From contig JAQTVR010000084.1 in NCBI GenBank assembly GCA_028706995.1, forward strand, positions 1 to 5,570: 5,570 bases of DNA. The letters are read 5' to 3'. The notes beneath the pieces were generated by a model. The model had not been told where the DNA came from. It was given only the letters and a program-made list of their open reading frames with translations, and did no database searches. How positions within the stretch are numbered: position 1 is the stretch's first letter; each line of letters begins with the position of its first letter. The translations under genes and the position numbers were made by a program. This document shows positions 1 to 5,528 of this stretch, in pieces. This DNA is from Dehalococcoidales bacterium (GTDB taxonomy: Bacteria; Chloroflexota; Dehalococcoidia; Dehalococcoidales; UBA5627).

Positions 1-2
1 CG

Positions 3-554
3 CTGTACGGGCTGGTAGTGTTTGCAGGTGTATTTTTTGATACAGTGGTTTATACAGTGTGGCTCAAGCGGCGCACCCCCTGGTCCATTGTTTGGGGAGG
101 CATCGCCGGCGCGATGCCTGTACTTGCCGGCCGTGTTCTGGCGGCCGGACAGTTCGATTTAATAGGGCTCTTACTGGCCATGTCTGTGCTATTCTGGATT
201 CCGACTCATATCATTACCTTTAGTTTCAGGCAAGCCGAAGACTACAAAAGAGCCGGGGTACCGGTTTTTCCGAACTGCTATGGCGAGCGAACAGCGCACC
301 TTATTATCAGCATTTCTACTGTTATTGCAGTCCTGTGTTTGGTTATTGCAACAATGCTCATTGGTTTGGACTGGGGTTATTTACGGGCAATTTTAAGCTT
401 AAGCATCCTGTTAATCATATTTGCGGTGGCTTCGATGCTTCGCCGCTCAGACAAATTCAGCTTTGCACTGTTTAAAATGGCCTCGTTTTATATGCTTGTC
501 ACTATGGTTGTAATAATAGTTGGAATGTGGAGCAACTTAACAATAACTACGTAA
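3..554 (+). CDS. ctaB: Protoheme IX farnesyltransferase (haem O synthase, UbiA family), C-terminal part
   Basis: This membrane prenyltransferase family converts haem B to haem O by adding a farnesyl group, supplying haem O/A to terminal oxidases. The frame is open from base 3, so the gene starts upstream. About 183 residues are present of the usual 280-300, and the GTG at 18 is an internal Val, not a start. The visible half shows family signatures: YTVWLKRRTPWSIVWGG followed by AGAMPVLAG, then WIPTHI (Trp at 195-197, His at 207-209) and EDYKRAGVPVFP with the second Asp motif at about 240, then a GERTA segment and two to three C-terminal transmembrane helices. The first Asp-rich prenyl-diphosphate site must lie upstream. 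The TAA stop is 23 nt before the next gene, so the two are probably cotranscribed. Family assignment is firm. Whether the product feeds a haem-copper oxidase cannot be judged here, because no oxidase genes are visible. Confidence 0.9.
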   Translation: MYGLVVFAGVFFDTVVYTVWLKRRTPWSIVWGGIAGAMPVLAGRVLAAGQFDLIGLLLAMSVLFWIPTHIITFSFRQAEDYKRAGVPVFPNCYGERTAHLIISISTVIAVLCLVIATMLIGLDWGYLRAILSLSILLIIFAVASMLRRSDKFSFALFKMASFYMLVTMVVIIVGMWSNLTITT

Positions 555-577
555 AATTATAATTAAAGGAGAACTAG

Positions 578-1282
578 ATGCGTATTATAGCAATTATCTT
601 ACTGGGTGCAACAGCTTTTATGACTCTGGTTGGTTCGGTAGGCACTGTATGTGTTGCATTTAACGCCGATCTGTATGGAAGAGCATTTCAACAGTATGTA
701 CCCTACCTGACTTTTTATCAGATTCTTATATATGCTGGACTCTTATTAGGAGCCGCCAGCATCGTTGCAACCTATGCCCTGTCAATGCGTGACAAATGGG
801 CTTACAAGGGTGCTGTTATTATCCTGGTATTAATCCTCGTTCAATGCGGCATAAAGTTATTCAGCACCTGGAGTATAAGCGAAGCACCATTTGCACCTGT
901 TCTCGTGCGCTTTATGCTTGTAATCATTACTTTGGTGTATTTCCTGGTAATCAGGACTCCGGGCATATGGGCAAAGATAGGAGGCTTTAGCGGAAACTCC
1001 GGTGGTTCCAGGTCAAAAACTACCGGTGTTGCTGCTATAACCGGTGGCGCAGCCCTTCTGCTTACACCACTAATGGCTTACCCTTCTCATATGGTGGAGG
1101 GTGCCAGTCTGGTTACTTATCAACCAATTCTGATTCCCCTGTTAGTGGCAGGTGGGATCCTGGTAATGATGGGCATCAGCCTGCTGGTTATGTCGGCTTT
1201 TAACATATCCCATAAGCAGGTCACAGCATGGTTCCGCCGGCGTGTAACTGCACTCCTTCGTCCGATAACTATGCGAGGCTAG
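578..1282 (+). CDS. Six-helix membrane protein of unknown function
   Basis: I do not recognise the family of this 234-residue protein. By eye it has six hydrophobic segments, at about residues 4-27, 43-67, 73-94, 105-125, 148-167 and 180-207. A Gly/Ser-rich polar linker at about 134-147 (GGFSGNSGGSRSK) divides it into a four-helix and a two-helix part. The C-terminal tail is basic (WFRRR, LLRP, ending MRG), which would place it in the cytoplasm under the positive-inside rule. No CXXC, CXXCH or obvious catalytic motif is seen. The start at 578 is supported by AAAGGAG at 565-571 with a 6-nt spacer. It lies 23 nt after ctaB and is followed by a terminator-like hairpin, so it is the last gene of the ctaB transcription unit. 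A role in haem or oxidase biogenesis is only inferred from this position. The gene is real on ribosome site, spacing and coherent membrane topology. Confidence 0.8.
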   Translation: MRIIAIILLGATAFMTLVGSVGTVCVAFNADLYGRAFQQYVPYLTFYQILIYAGLLLGAASIVATYALSMRDKWAYKGAVIILVLILVQCGIKLFSTWSISEAPFAPVLVRFMLVIITLVYFLVIRTPGIWAKIGGFSGNSGGSRSKTTGVAAITGGAALLLTPLMAYPSHMVEGASLVTYQPILIPLLVAGGILVMMGISLLVMSAFNISHKQVTAWFRRRVTALLRPITMRG

Positions 1283-1288
1283 AAATAC

Positions 1289-1312
1289 AATTACAGCCTA
1301 TAATTTGTAATT
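1289..1312. repeat. Short AT-rich inverted repeat
   Basis: AATTACA at 1289-1295 is mirrored by TGTAATT at 1306-1312, with a 10-nt centre. It begins 6 nt after the stop of the unknown membrane gene and ends 5 nt before the strong terminator-like hairpin. It could be a weak additional hairpin in the 3' untranslated region or a protein-binding palindrome, but at 7 bp and AT-rich it may be chance. Confidence 0.35.
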
Positions 1313-1317
1313 TAGTC

Positions 1318-1366
1318 AAAGCCAAGCGGAGGCTCTGTGGTAACCTTGATTCTCCGCTTGGCTTTT
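1318..1366 (+). terminator. Rho-independent terminator-like hairpin closing the ctaB unit
   Basis: A perfect 14-bp inverted repeat pairs AAAGCCAAGCGGAG (1318-1331) with CTCCGCTTGGCTTT (1352-1365) across a 20-nt loop, and a G-U pair could extend it inward. The GC-rich stem is followed by only a short T run (four T at 1363-1366, then G), so the U-tract is weak. Because the stem begins with AAA and ends with TTT, it may also work for leftward transcription. It lies 35 nt after the unknown membrane gene and before the ccmE promoter, which fits an operon boundary. Confidence 0.75.
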
Positions 1367-1417
1367 GTCTGTGGCAGGCATTGATTATATCCCAATATAA
1401 AAATATGTAGCTTAATG

Positions 1418-1446
1418 TTGATGGACGAGTGATGTTTTGCTATAGT
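1418..1446 (+). promoter_or_regulatory. Predicted sigma-70-type promoter of the ccmEFBCD operon
   Basis: The -35 candidate TTGATG (1418-1423) and the -10 candidate TATAGT (1441-1446) are separated by exactly 17 nt, and TGC directly before the -10 gives an extended -10 (TGnTATAGT). The stretch upstream is AT-rich (about 1381-1416). Transcription would begin near 1452-1454, leaving a leader of roughly 35 nt before the ccmE GTG. The site lies downstream of the terminator-like hairpin and upstream of the first ccm gene, where a promoter is expected. I see no clear operator palindrome overlapping it. Confidence 0.6.
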
Positions 1447-1474
1447 GTTCACGAAGACTAAAGGGTTTTACAAC

Positions 1475-1486
1475 AGGAAGGAGAGG
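1475..1486 (+). promoter_or_regulatory. Ribosome binding site fixing the GTG start of ccmE
   Basis: AGGAAGGAGAGG is purine-rich and contains AAGGAG at 1478-1483, 5 nt before the GTG at 1489-1491. No ATG in this frame lies nearby, and the Lys-rich N-terminus followed by a membrane helix is what CcmE should have, so GTG is taken as the start. Confidence 0.75.
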
Positions 1487-1488
1487 AA

Positions 1489-1905
1489 GTGAAAGGGAAA
1501 GGGAATAAATTCCTTATTGGTGGAATCATTGTATTTTTAGCCATAGGCTCTCTGGCTTTTGCCAGTTTGCAGAACTCGACATCTTTCTTCTTAACAGTCA
1601 GCGAACTAAAACAACAGGAGTCCTCACTTTATGGCAAGCCAATAAAGGTCAACGGAGAAGTAGTGCCCGGCTCTATAGAGGATAATATAGGCGAGCGCAC
1701 TTTGTTATTTACAATCACCGAGGGAGGGCAAAGTCTCTCGGTAGTCTTTTACCGGGGAACTGTTCCTGACAATTTTGAGGCTGGCCGTGAAGTTATCGTT
1801 GATGGTAAACTCAACACTGACGGTATTTTTGAAGCTCACACTATCATGGCGCAGTGTCCATCCAAGTATGACCCTGAGTTATTAGAATCCGGCCAGGAAG
1901 GATAA
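1489..1905 (+). CDS. ccmE: CcmE periplasmic haem chaperone, cysteine (CXXXY) variant
   Basis: CcmE is anchored in the inner membrane, receives haem from the CcmABCD complex and hands it to CcmF. The 138-residue product is of usual length. A short basic N-terminus precedes one membrane anchor (about residues 8-27), and a periplasmic beta-barrel domain of OB-fold type follows (about 35-127), with VSELKQQ, GKPIKVNGEVVPGSI, LLFTITEGG, VVFYRGTVPDNFEAGREVIVDGKL and the terminal IMAQCPSKY. In classical CcmE the haem is bound covalently by His in an HXXXY motif. Here that place is Cys: C123-P-S-K-Y127, bases 1855-1869. Such CXXXY CcmE proteins are known from sulphate reducers and archaea, in systems generally lacking CcmH. 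The gene starts with GTG and heads the ccm operon, and ccmF follows after 23 nt. No His-rich tail is present; the C-terminus is short and acidic. Confidence 0.95.
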   Translation: MKGKGNKFLIGGIIVFLAIGSLAFASLQNSTSFFLTVSELKQQESSLYGKPIKVNGEVVPGSIEDNIGERTLLFTITEGGQSLSVVFYRGTVPDNFEAGREVIVDGKLNTDGIFEAHTIMAQCPSKYDPELLESGQEG

Positions 1906-1928
1906 TATATGCAGGAGGAAGTAAATTC

Positions 1929-3923
1929 ATGGCAGATATAGGCCACGTCGCTCTGATTCTGGCACTGGTAGCCTCTATATATTCAATGTTTGCTTATATA
2001 TTGGGGAGGAAAGGTACGAATCCGGCACTGGCTAAAAGTGCCAGGAACGGCCTTTTTGCGGCCCTTGGACTTGTCTCATTATCAGTAATTATTCTAACTA
2101 TTGCCCTGATTACGTATGATTTTGAGTTTAAATACGTAGCCTCATACACCGATCTTGAATTATCTTTACTCTATCGGATAAGTGCTTTATGGGGTGGTCA
2201 GGCTGGCTCGTTGCTATTCTGGGCTTGGTTTATTTCTTTGTTTTCTGTAATGGCGGCATTGTGGAAGCGAGATGCCATTCAAAAATTACAACCTTACGCC
2301 CTGGCAGTTATCATGGTTGTTCAGGTATTCTTTTTAAGCCTGCTGGTATCCGTATCAACTCCTTTCAGTAAACTCTTTCCCGTCCCTGTTGATGGCGCAG
2401 GCATGAATCTTTTGCTTCAACACCCGGGCATGCTCCTTCATGCTCCAATAACGCTTATTGCCTTTGCTGCCTTCACTATACCTTTCGCTTACGCTATAGC
2501 GGCGCTACTCTCACGTAAGCTGGGCAACGAATGGTTAGTATCTATCAGGAGATGGACCGTCCTGGCCTGGTTGCTCCTGGGTGTTGGTAATATCCTGGGC
2601 GCCTGGTGGGCTTATACTATACTCGGCTGGGGAGGTTACTGGGCCTGGGACCCGGTGGAAAACGCCGGCTTAATGCCATGGCTGTTTACCACCGCATTTC
2701 TTCACTTCTCGTTAATACAAAAAAGGCGCCATATATTTAAAATATGGAACCTGTTATTTATCATACTGACTTTTAACCTGATCATTTTTGGCACCTACAT
2801 AGCCCGCAGCGGTATTCTCGCCTCGGTATCAGTGCACGTGTTTGGAGATCACGGCTTAGACCCATTCTTCCTTACCTTCTTCTGTATTACCTTGCTGGGT
2901 TCTATAGCCTTGCTCTTCTACCGCAGAAATGACTTAAGAGATGAAACCACATCAATACAACTGGTTTCCAGGGAGAGTACCTTCTACCTAACCGGTTTAC
3001 TACTGGCAGGATCTGCCCTGATAGTTTTGATCGGCACCATTTTCCCGGCAATTACCCGGGCAATAGCGGGTAATGAAATCGTTATTGATGCCGGCTTTTT
3101 TGACCGGGTGGTTGGGCCAATTTTCCTGGTCATAGTCCTTGTTATCGGTATTTGTGTTCAGATTGGCTGGCAGCGGGCAATCGACAATAAGAGCCTGATT
3201 AACCGTTTCCTGTGGCCTCTGGTAGCTGCCATAGTCATTATAGCAATCCTTTTTATCGCAGGGATAAGAGAGTGGATTGTACTGACAGCTTACTTTGTAT
3301 GCGGCTTTACTTTCTTTTCCATACTCTTTAAGTGGTTTCAGGAAATAAAAGTACGTAACCAAGCCAAAGTTGAGAGCTATCTAAAGGCTTTTTGGAAATT
3401 ATTGCTGGGCAACAGGCCTCATTATGGCGGTTATATTATTCACCTGTCAATTGTTATTATAGCTGTTGGTGTTATTGGTTCGTCGTTCTACGAATCACAC
3501 AAACAATCATTACTGGAAACAGGCGAGTCGGTTACTATCAGTGGTTATACTCTTACTTTTAACGGTGTAACTTATGAGGAAACACCTAACCTGTTTGTAG
3601 CGGCAGCTCAGATTACGGTCTATCAGGGAGACAGATATTTGGGCGAGTTGGCCCCGCAGAAAAGAATTGTGTTAAAAAACGGACAATCAGTCAGCGATCC
3701 GGCTATTCGCACCAGCCTTGTTAAAGACCTGTACGTAATTCTTGATGCCTGGAGTGAAGACGGAGGAACTATTCTCCTTACGGTTCGAAACGAACCACTG
3801 GTTATATGGCTATGGATCGGTGGGTATATTTTTATTTTGGGTGGTCTCATTGCTTTATGGCCCGGTGACAGGCGTCAATCGACACTGCAAAGGCCTCAAG
3901 CTGTCGGCCTGAAAAAAGAATAA
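1929..3923 (+). CDS. ccmF: CcmF haem lyase (cytochrome c synthetase subunit)
   Basis: CcmF takes haem from holo-CcmE and joins it to CXXCH cysteines of apocytochromes c on the periplasmic side. The 664-residue product has the family's usual length and many membrane helices, with a soluble periplasmic domain at about 515-625 before the last helix (IWLWIGGYIFILGG). The WWD haem-handling motif is intact: W234-G-G-Y-W-A-W-D241-P-V-E-N-A-G-L-M-P-W251. The four His expected by comparison with E. coli CcmF (H173, H261, H303, H491) seem present: H171 (in HPGMLLHAP), H259 (TAFLHFS), H303 (SVSVHVF) and H505 (GGYIIHLS). H259 and H505 would hold the CcmF haem b; H171 and H303 would flank the WWD-bound haem. 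The start at 1929 has AGGAGG at 1913-1918, spacer 10 nt. The next gene begins 2 nt after the stop. The motif and His set suggest a working lyase. A CcmH partner is not seen here. Confidence 0.97.
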   Translation: MADIGHVALILALVASIYSMFAYILGRKGTNPALAKSARNGLFAALGLVSLSVIILTIALITYDFEFKYVASYTDLELSLLYRISALWGGQAGSLLFWAWFISLFSVMAALWKRDAIQKLQPYALAVIMVVQVFFLSLLVSVSTPFSKLFPVPVDGAGMNLLLQHPGMLLHAPITLIAFAAFTIPFAYAIAALLSRKLGNEWLVSIRRWTVLAWLLLGVGNILGAWWAYTILGWGGYWAWDPVENAGLMPWLFTTAFLHFSLIQKRRHIFKIWNLLFIILTFNLIIFGTYIARSGILASVSVHVFGDHGLDPFFLTFFCITLLGSIALLFYRRNDLRDETTSIQLVSRESTFYLTGLLLAGSALIVLIGTIFPAITRAIAGNEIVIDAGFFDRVVGPIFLVIVLVIGICVQIGWQRAIDNKSLINRFLWPLVAAIVIIAILFIAGIREWIVLTAYFVCGFTFFSILFKWFQEIKVRNQAKVESYLKAFWKLLLGNRPHYGGYIIHLSIVIIAVGVIGSSFYESHKQSLLETGESVTISGYTLTFNGVTYEETPNLFVAAAQITVYQGDRYLGELAPQKRIVLKNGQSVSDPAIRTSLVKDLYVILDAWSEDGGTILLTVRNEPLVIWLWIGGYIFILGGLIALWPGDRRQSTLQRPQAVGLKKE

Positions 3924-3925
3924 TA

Positions 3926-4618
3926 ATGCAATGGCAAAAACACATGAGATTTCTCAGTAAAGCTGTGGCTATCACCTGTAAGGATGTGCTGTCCGAGGTT
4001 CGTGCTAGGGAAACTATTCCCTCGGTACTAATTTTTGCAGTGCTGGTCATAGTTATTTTTAACTTTGCTTTCGGTGCCGGCCCGGAACAGATGAAACTGG
4101 TAGTCCCCGGTATTCTGTGGACTACCTTTGTGTTTGCCGGGATGCTAAGCCTTAATCGCACCTTTATCCAGGAGAAGGAACAGGGCTGCCTTGAGGCACT
4201 CATGATTTGCCCCGTAAAACGTCAGGATATCTATATTGGCAAGACACTGGCAAATTTCATTTTTTTGACAGTGATCGAGGCAATTTCACTACCAATATTT
4301 GTTATCCTTTTCAATTTACCCATCATCGTCCTGCCTAAACTCATTGTCATCACTATTCTGGCAACGATTGGTTTTATATCCGTTGGGACACTGTTTGCGG
4401 CCCTTTCGGTTAATACTAAAGCACGAGAAATGGTACTTCCTATCCTTTTTCTTCCCGTTGTTGTTCCTGTAATTCTTTCCGCAGTTGAAGCCTCAGCACT
4501 GGCATTGACCGGGGAATCCTGGAGTAGCATGGCCTCCTGGTTACAGATTATTGCTGCTTTTGATGTTATTTTCATGGTGGTTTCTTACCTGATTTTTGAG
4601 TATGTTATTGAAGAGTAA
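3926..4618 (+). CDS. ccmB: CcmB, membrane subunit of the CcmAB haem-chaperone release ABC transporter
   Basis: CcmB forms the membrane part of the CcmAB complex, which works with CcmC and CcmD and uses ATP hydrolysis by CcmA to release haem-loaded CcmE. The 230-residue product matches the family: an N-terminal cytoplasmic segment CKDVLSEVRARETIP (about 18-32), then about six helices, with the characteristic PGILWTTFVFAGMLSLNRTFIQEKEQGCLEALMICPVKR loop after helix 2 and IYIGKTLANF before helix 3. The ATG is 2 nt after the ccmF stop (TAATAATG) and has no good Shine-Dalgarno, so initiation is probably coupled to ccmF termination; an in-frame Met at 3944 is a possible alternative. The stop overlaps the ccmC ribosome site. 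CcmA, the ATPase partner and usual neighbour, is not upstream and not in the window. Confidence 0.94.
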   Translation: MQWQKHMRFLSKAVAITCKDVLSEVRARETIPSVLIFAVLVIVIFNFAFGAGPEQMKLVVPGILWTTFVFAGMLSLNRTFIQEKEQGCLEALMICPVKRQDIYIGKTLANFIFLTVIEAISLPIFVILFNLPIIVLPKLIVITILATIGFISVGTLFAALSVNTKAREMVLPILFLPVVVPVILSAVEASALALTGESWSSMASWLQIIAAFDVIFMVVSYLIFEYVIEE

Positions 4619-4623
4619 GGAGG
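4617..4623 (+). promoter_or_regulatory. Ribosome binding site that sets the ccmC start at 4632
   Basis: AAGGAGG overlaps the TAA stop of ccmB (4616-4618) and lies 8 nt before the ATG at 4632. This decides against the longer reading from the TTG at 4596, which would overlap ccmB by 23 nt and lacks such a site. Confidence 0.85.
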
Positions 4624-4631
4624 GTAAAACA

Positions 4632-5306
4632 ATGAAGACAAGTCATATAGTCAAATTGAGCTTACTGGCACTCAGTGCGGTTTTGATAATCTTCGCTCAC
4701 TACTTGGTATTCCTTTATGTTCCCACTGAAGCGGTCATGGGTATCGTACAAAGAATATTCTATATTATGGTACCGGTGGGCTGGCTGGCCATGTTATCTA
4801 CATTTGTTCTGTTCATCGCCAGCATTTACTATTTGAAGACAAGGAAAGGTAGTTGGGATGCCGTTGCCTATTCGGCAGTAGAAATAGGACTTGTCTTTAC
4901 TACTCTGACACTCCTTACCGGCATTTTATGGGCAAAACCAGCGTGGGGGGTATGGTGGACATGGGAGCCCCGGCTGACAGCTACACTGGTCCTCTGGTTG
5001 ATTCTTCTCGCCTGCTTAATGGTGCGTACTACTGCCACTGATCCATCCCGTGGATCAGCATTTGCTGCCGTAGTTGGTATTGTTGCCTTCGTTGATGTTC
5101 CCATTATTGGAATGTCTACCACCCTTTGGCGGGGGATTCATCCGGGGGGTATCATTTTAGATGGTGGACTGGCCCCGCCTATGCTGCTAACCCTGTTAGT
5201 CAGCCTGGCGGCTTTCACGGCATTATACGCACTCATCTTAATAATAAGAATTGCCGTGAAGAATGATCAAATGACAATAGATAAGTTGAAAACACTGCGT
5301 GGCTAG
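4632..5306 (+). CDS. ccmC: CcmC haem transporter/CcmE haem-loading protein with Met in place of the first axial His
   Basis: CcmC presents haem on the periplasmic face and loads it on CcmE. With the start at 4632 (AAGGAGG, 8-nt spacer) the product has 224 residues and six helices (about 9-30, 47-68, 78-99, 118-135, 147-166, 185-208), usual for CcmC. The WWD motif is W100-AKPAWG-V-W108-W109-T-W111-E112-P-R-L-T. Two departures stand out. Family members normally read YxHVPxAW at the first haem ligand (H60 in E. coli), but here it is Y44-I-M46-V-P-V-G-W51. The motif's usual WD is WE112. The second ligand His is kept as H170 in RGIHP. The other His residues are H5 and H23, the latter within helix 1. 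The frame is intact and conserved segments (VQRIFYI, VEIGLVFTTLTLLTG, DVPIIGMS) are present, so the gene is probably functional, perhaps with Met/His or altered haem ligation. Confidence 0.95.
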   Translation: MKTSHIVKLSLLALSAVLIIFAHYLVFLYVPTEAVMGIVQRIFYIMVPVGWLAMLSTFVLFIASIYYLKTRKGSWDAVAYSAVEIGLVFTTLTLLTGILWAKPAWGVWWTWEPRLTATLVLWLILLACLMVRTTATDPSRGSAFAAVVGIVAFVDVPIIGMSTTLWRGIHPGGIILDGGLAPPMLLTLLVSLAAFTALYALILIIRIAVKNDQMTIDKLKTLRG

Positions 5307-5339
5307 ACGCGGGATATAATTTCAGGAGGTAAAAACAAG

Positions 5340-5528
5340 ATGGAAAACGCAGGTTATTTATTTGCTGCCTACGCCCTGATCTGGGCAACGGTTTTTGGCT
5401 ATGTACTTTTATTGATCAACAAACAAAAGAGGCTCAGGCAAGACTTGGAGTCATTGGAAAAAGCTCTCCGGGAAAAGGATATTTCATCCGGTGATATCAA
5501 TTTTCCGTCTTCTCCCTGTTGCGATTAG
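5340..5528 (+). CDS. ccmD: CcmD, small membrane subunit of the CcmABC complex
   Basis: CcmD is a small single-helix protein that associates with CcmABC and is needed to release holo-CcmE. The 62-residue product has the family form: GYLFAAYALIWATVFGYVLLL as the start and membrane helix (about residues 5-26), then a basic juxtamembrane stretch (NKQKRLRQ) and an amphipathic, probably coiled-coil segment (LESLEKALREKD, about 36-47). The ATG has AGGAGGT at 5324-5330 with a 9-nt spacer and follows ccmC by 33 nt, which is its standard place. The tail ends in PSSPCCD; the two adjacent Cys are unusual and, if the normal topology applies, cytoplasmic. This 3' end may overlap the start of the next gene in another frame, which could explain the odd tail. 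Confidence 0.88.
   Translation: MENAGYLFAAYALIWATVFGYVLLLINKQKRLRQDLESLEKALREKDISSGDINFPSSPCCD

Noticed and set aside
18..20. GTG at 18 as the start of the first gene
   Set aside because: The frame is open to the window edge, there is no ribosome site, and the protein would lack the first half of a UbiA-family enzyme. It is an internal Val.
1228..1410. 60-codon plus-strand frame spanning the terminator-like hairpin
   Set aside because: It begins inside the previous gene, reads through the hairpin, has no ribosome site and resembles no protein.
2729..2747. 19-nt near-palindrome CCATAT...ATATGG
   Set aside because: It is AT-rich, within conserved ccmF coding sequence (RRHIFKIWN), far from any start, and has no partner site.
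3051..3074. Perfect 8-bp inverted repeat ATTACCCG/CGGGTAAT with an 8-nt loop
   Set aside because: It lies in the middle of ccmF coding sequence with no T tract or gene boundary, so chance or a minor mRNA hairpin is the simplest view.
4596..4631. N-terminal extension of ccmC from a TTG at 4596
   Set aside because: It overlaps ccmB, has no ribosome site, and the ATG at 4632 has AAGGAGG 8 nt upstream and gives the usual CcmC length.
3000..5122. Several minus-strand open frames of 75-120 codons opposite ccmF, ccmB and ccmC
   Set aside because: They lie wholly antisense to strongly conserved genes, have low-complexity or basic compositions typical of shadows of membrane-protein codons, and show no convincing ribosome sites.
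5315..5320. Perfect TATAAT between ccmC and ccmD as an internal promoter
   Set aside because: The nearest -35-like TTGAAA (5286-5291) is 23 nt away, and transcription would begin at or inside the ccmD ribosome site. Operon transcription explains ccmD better.
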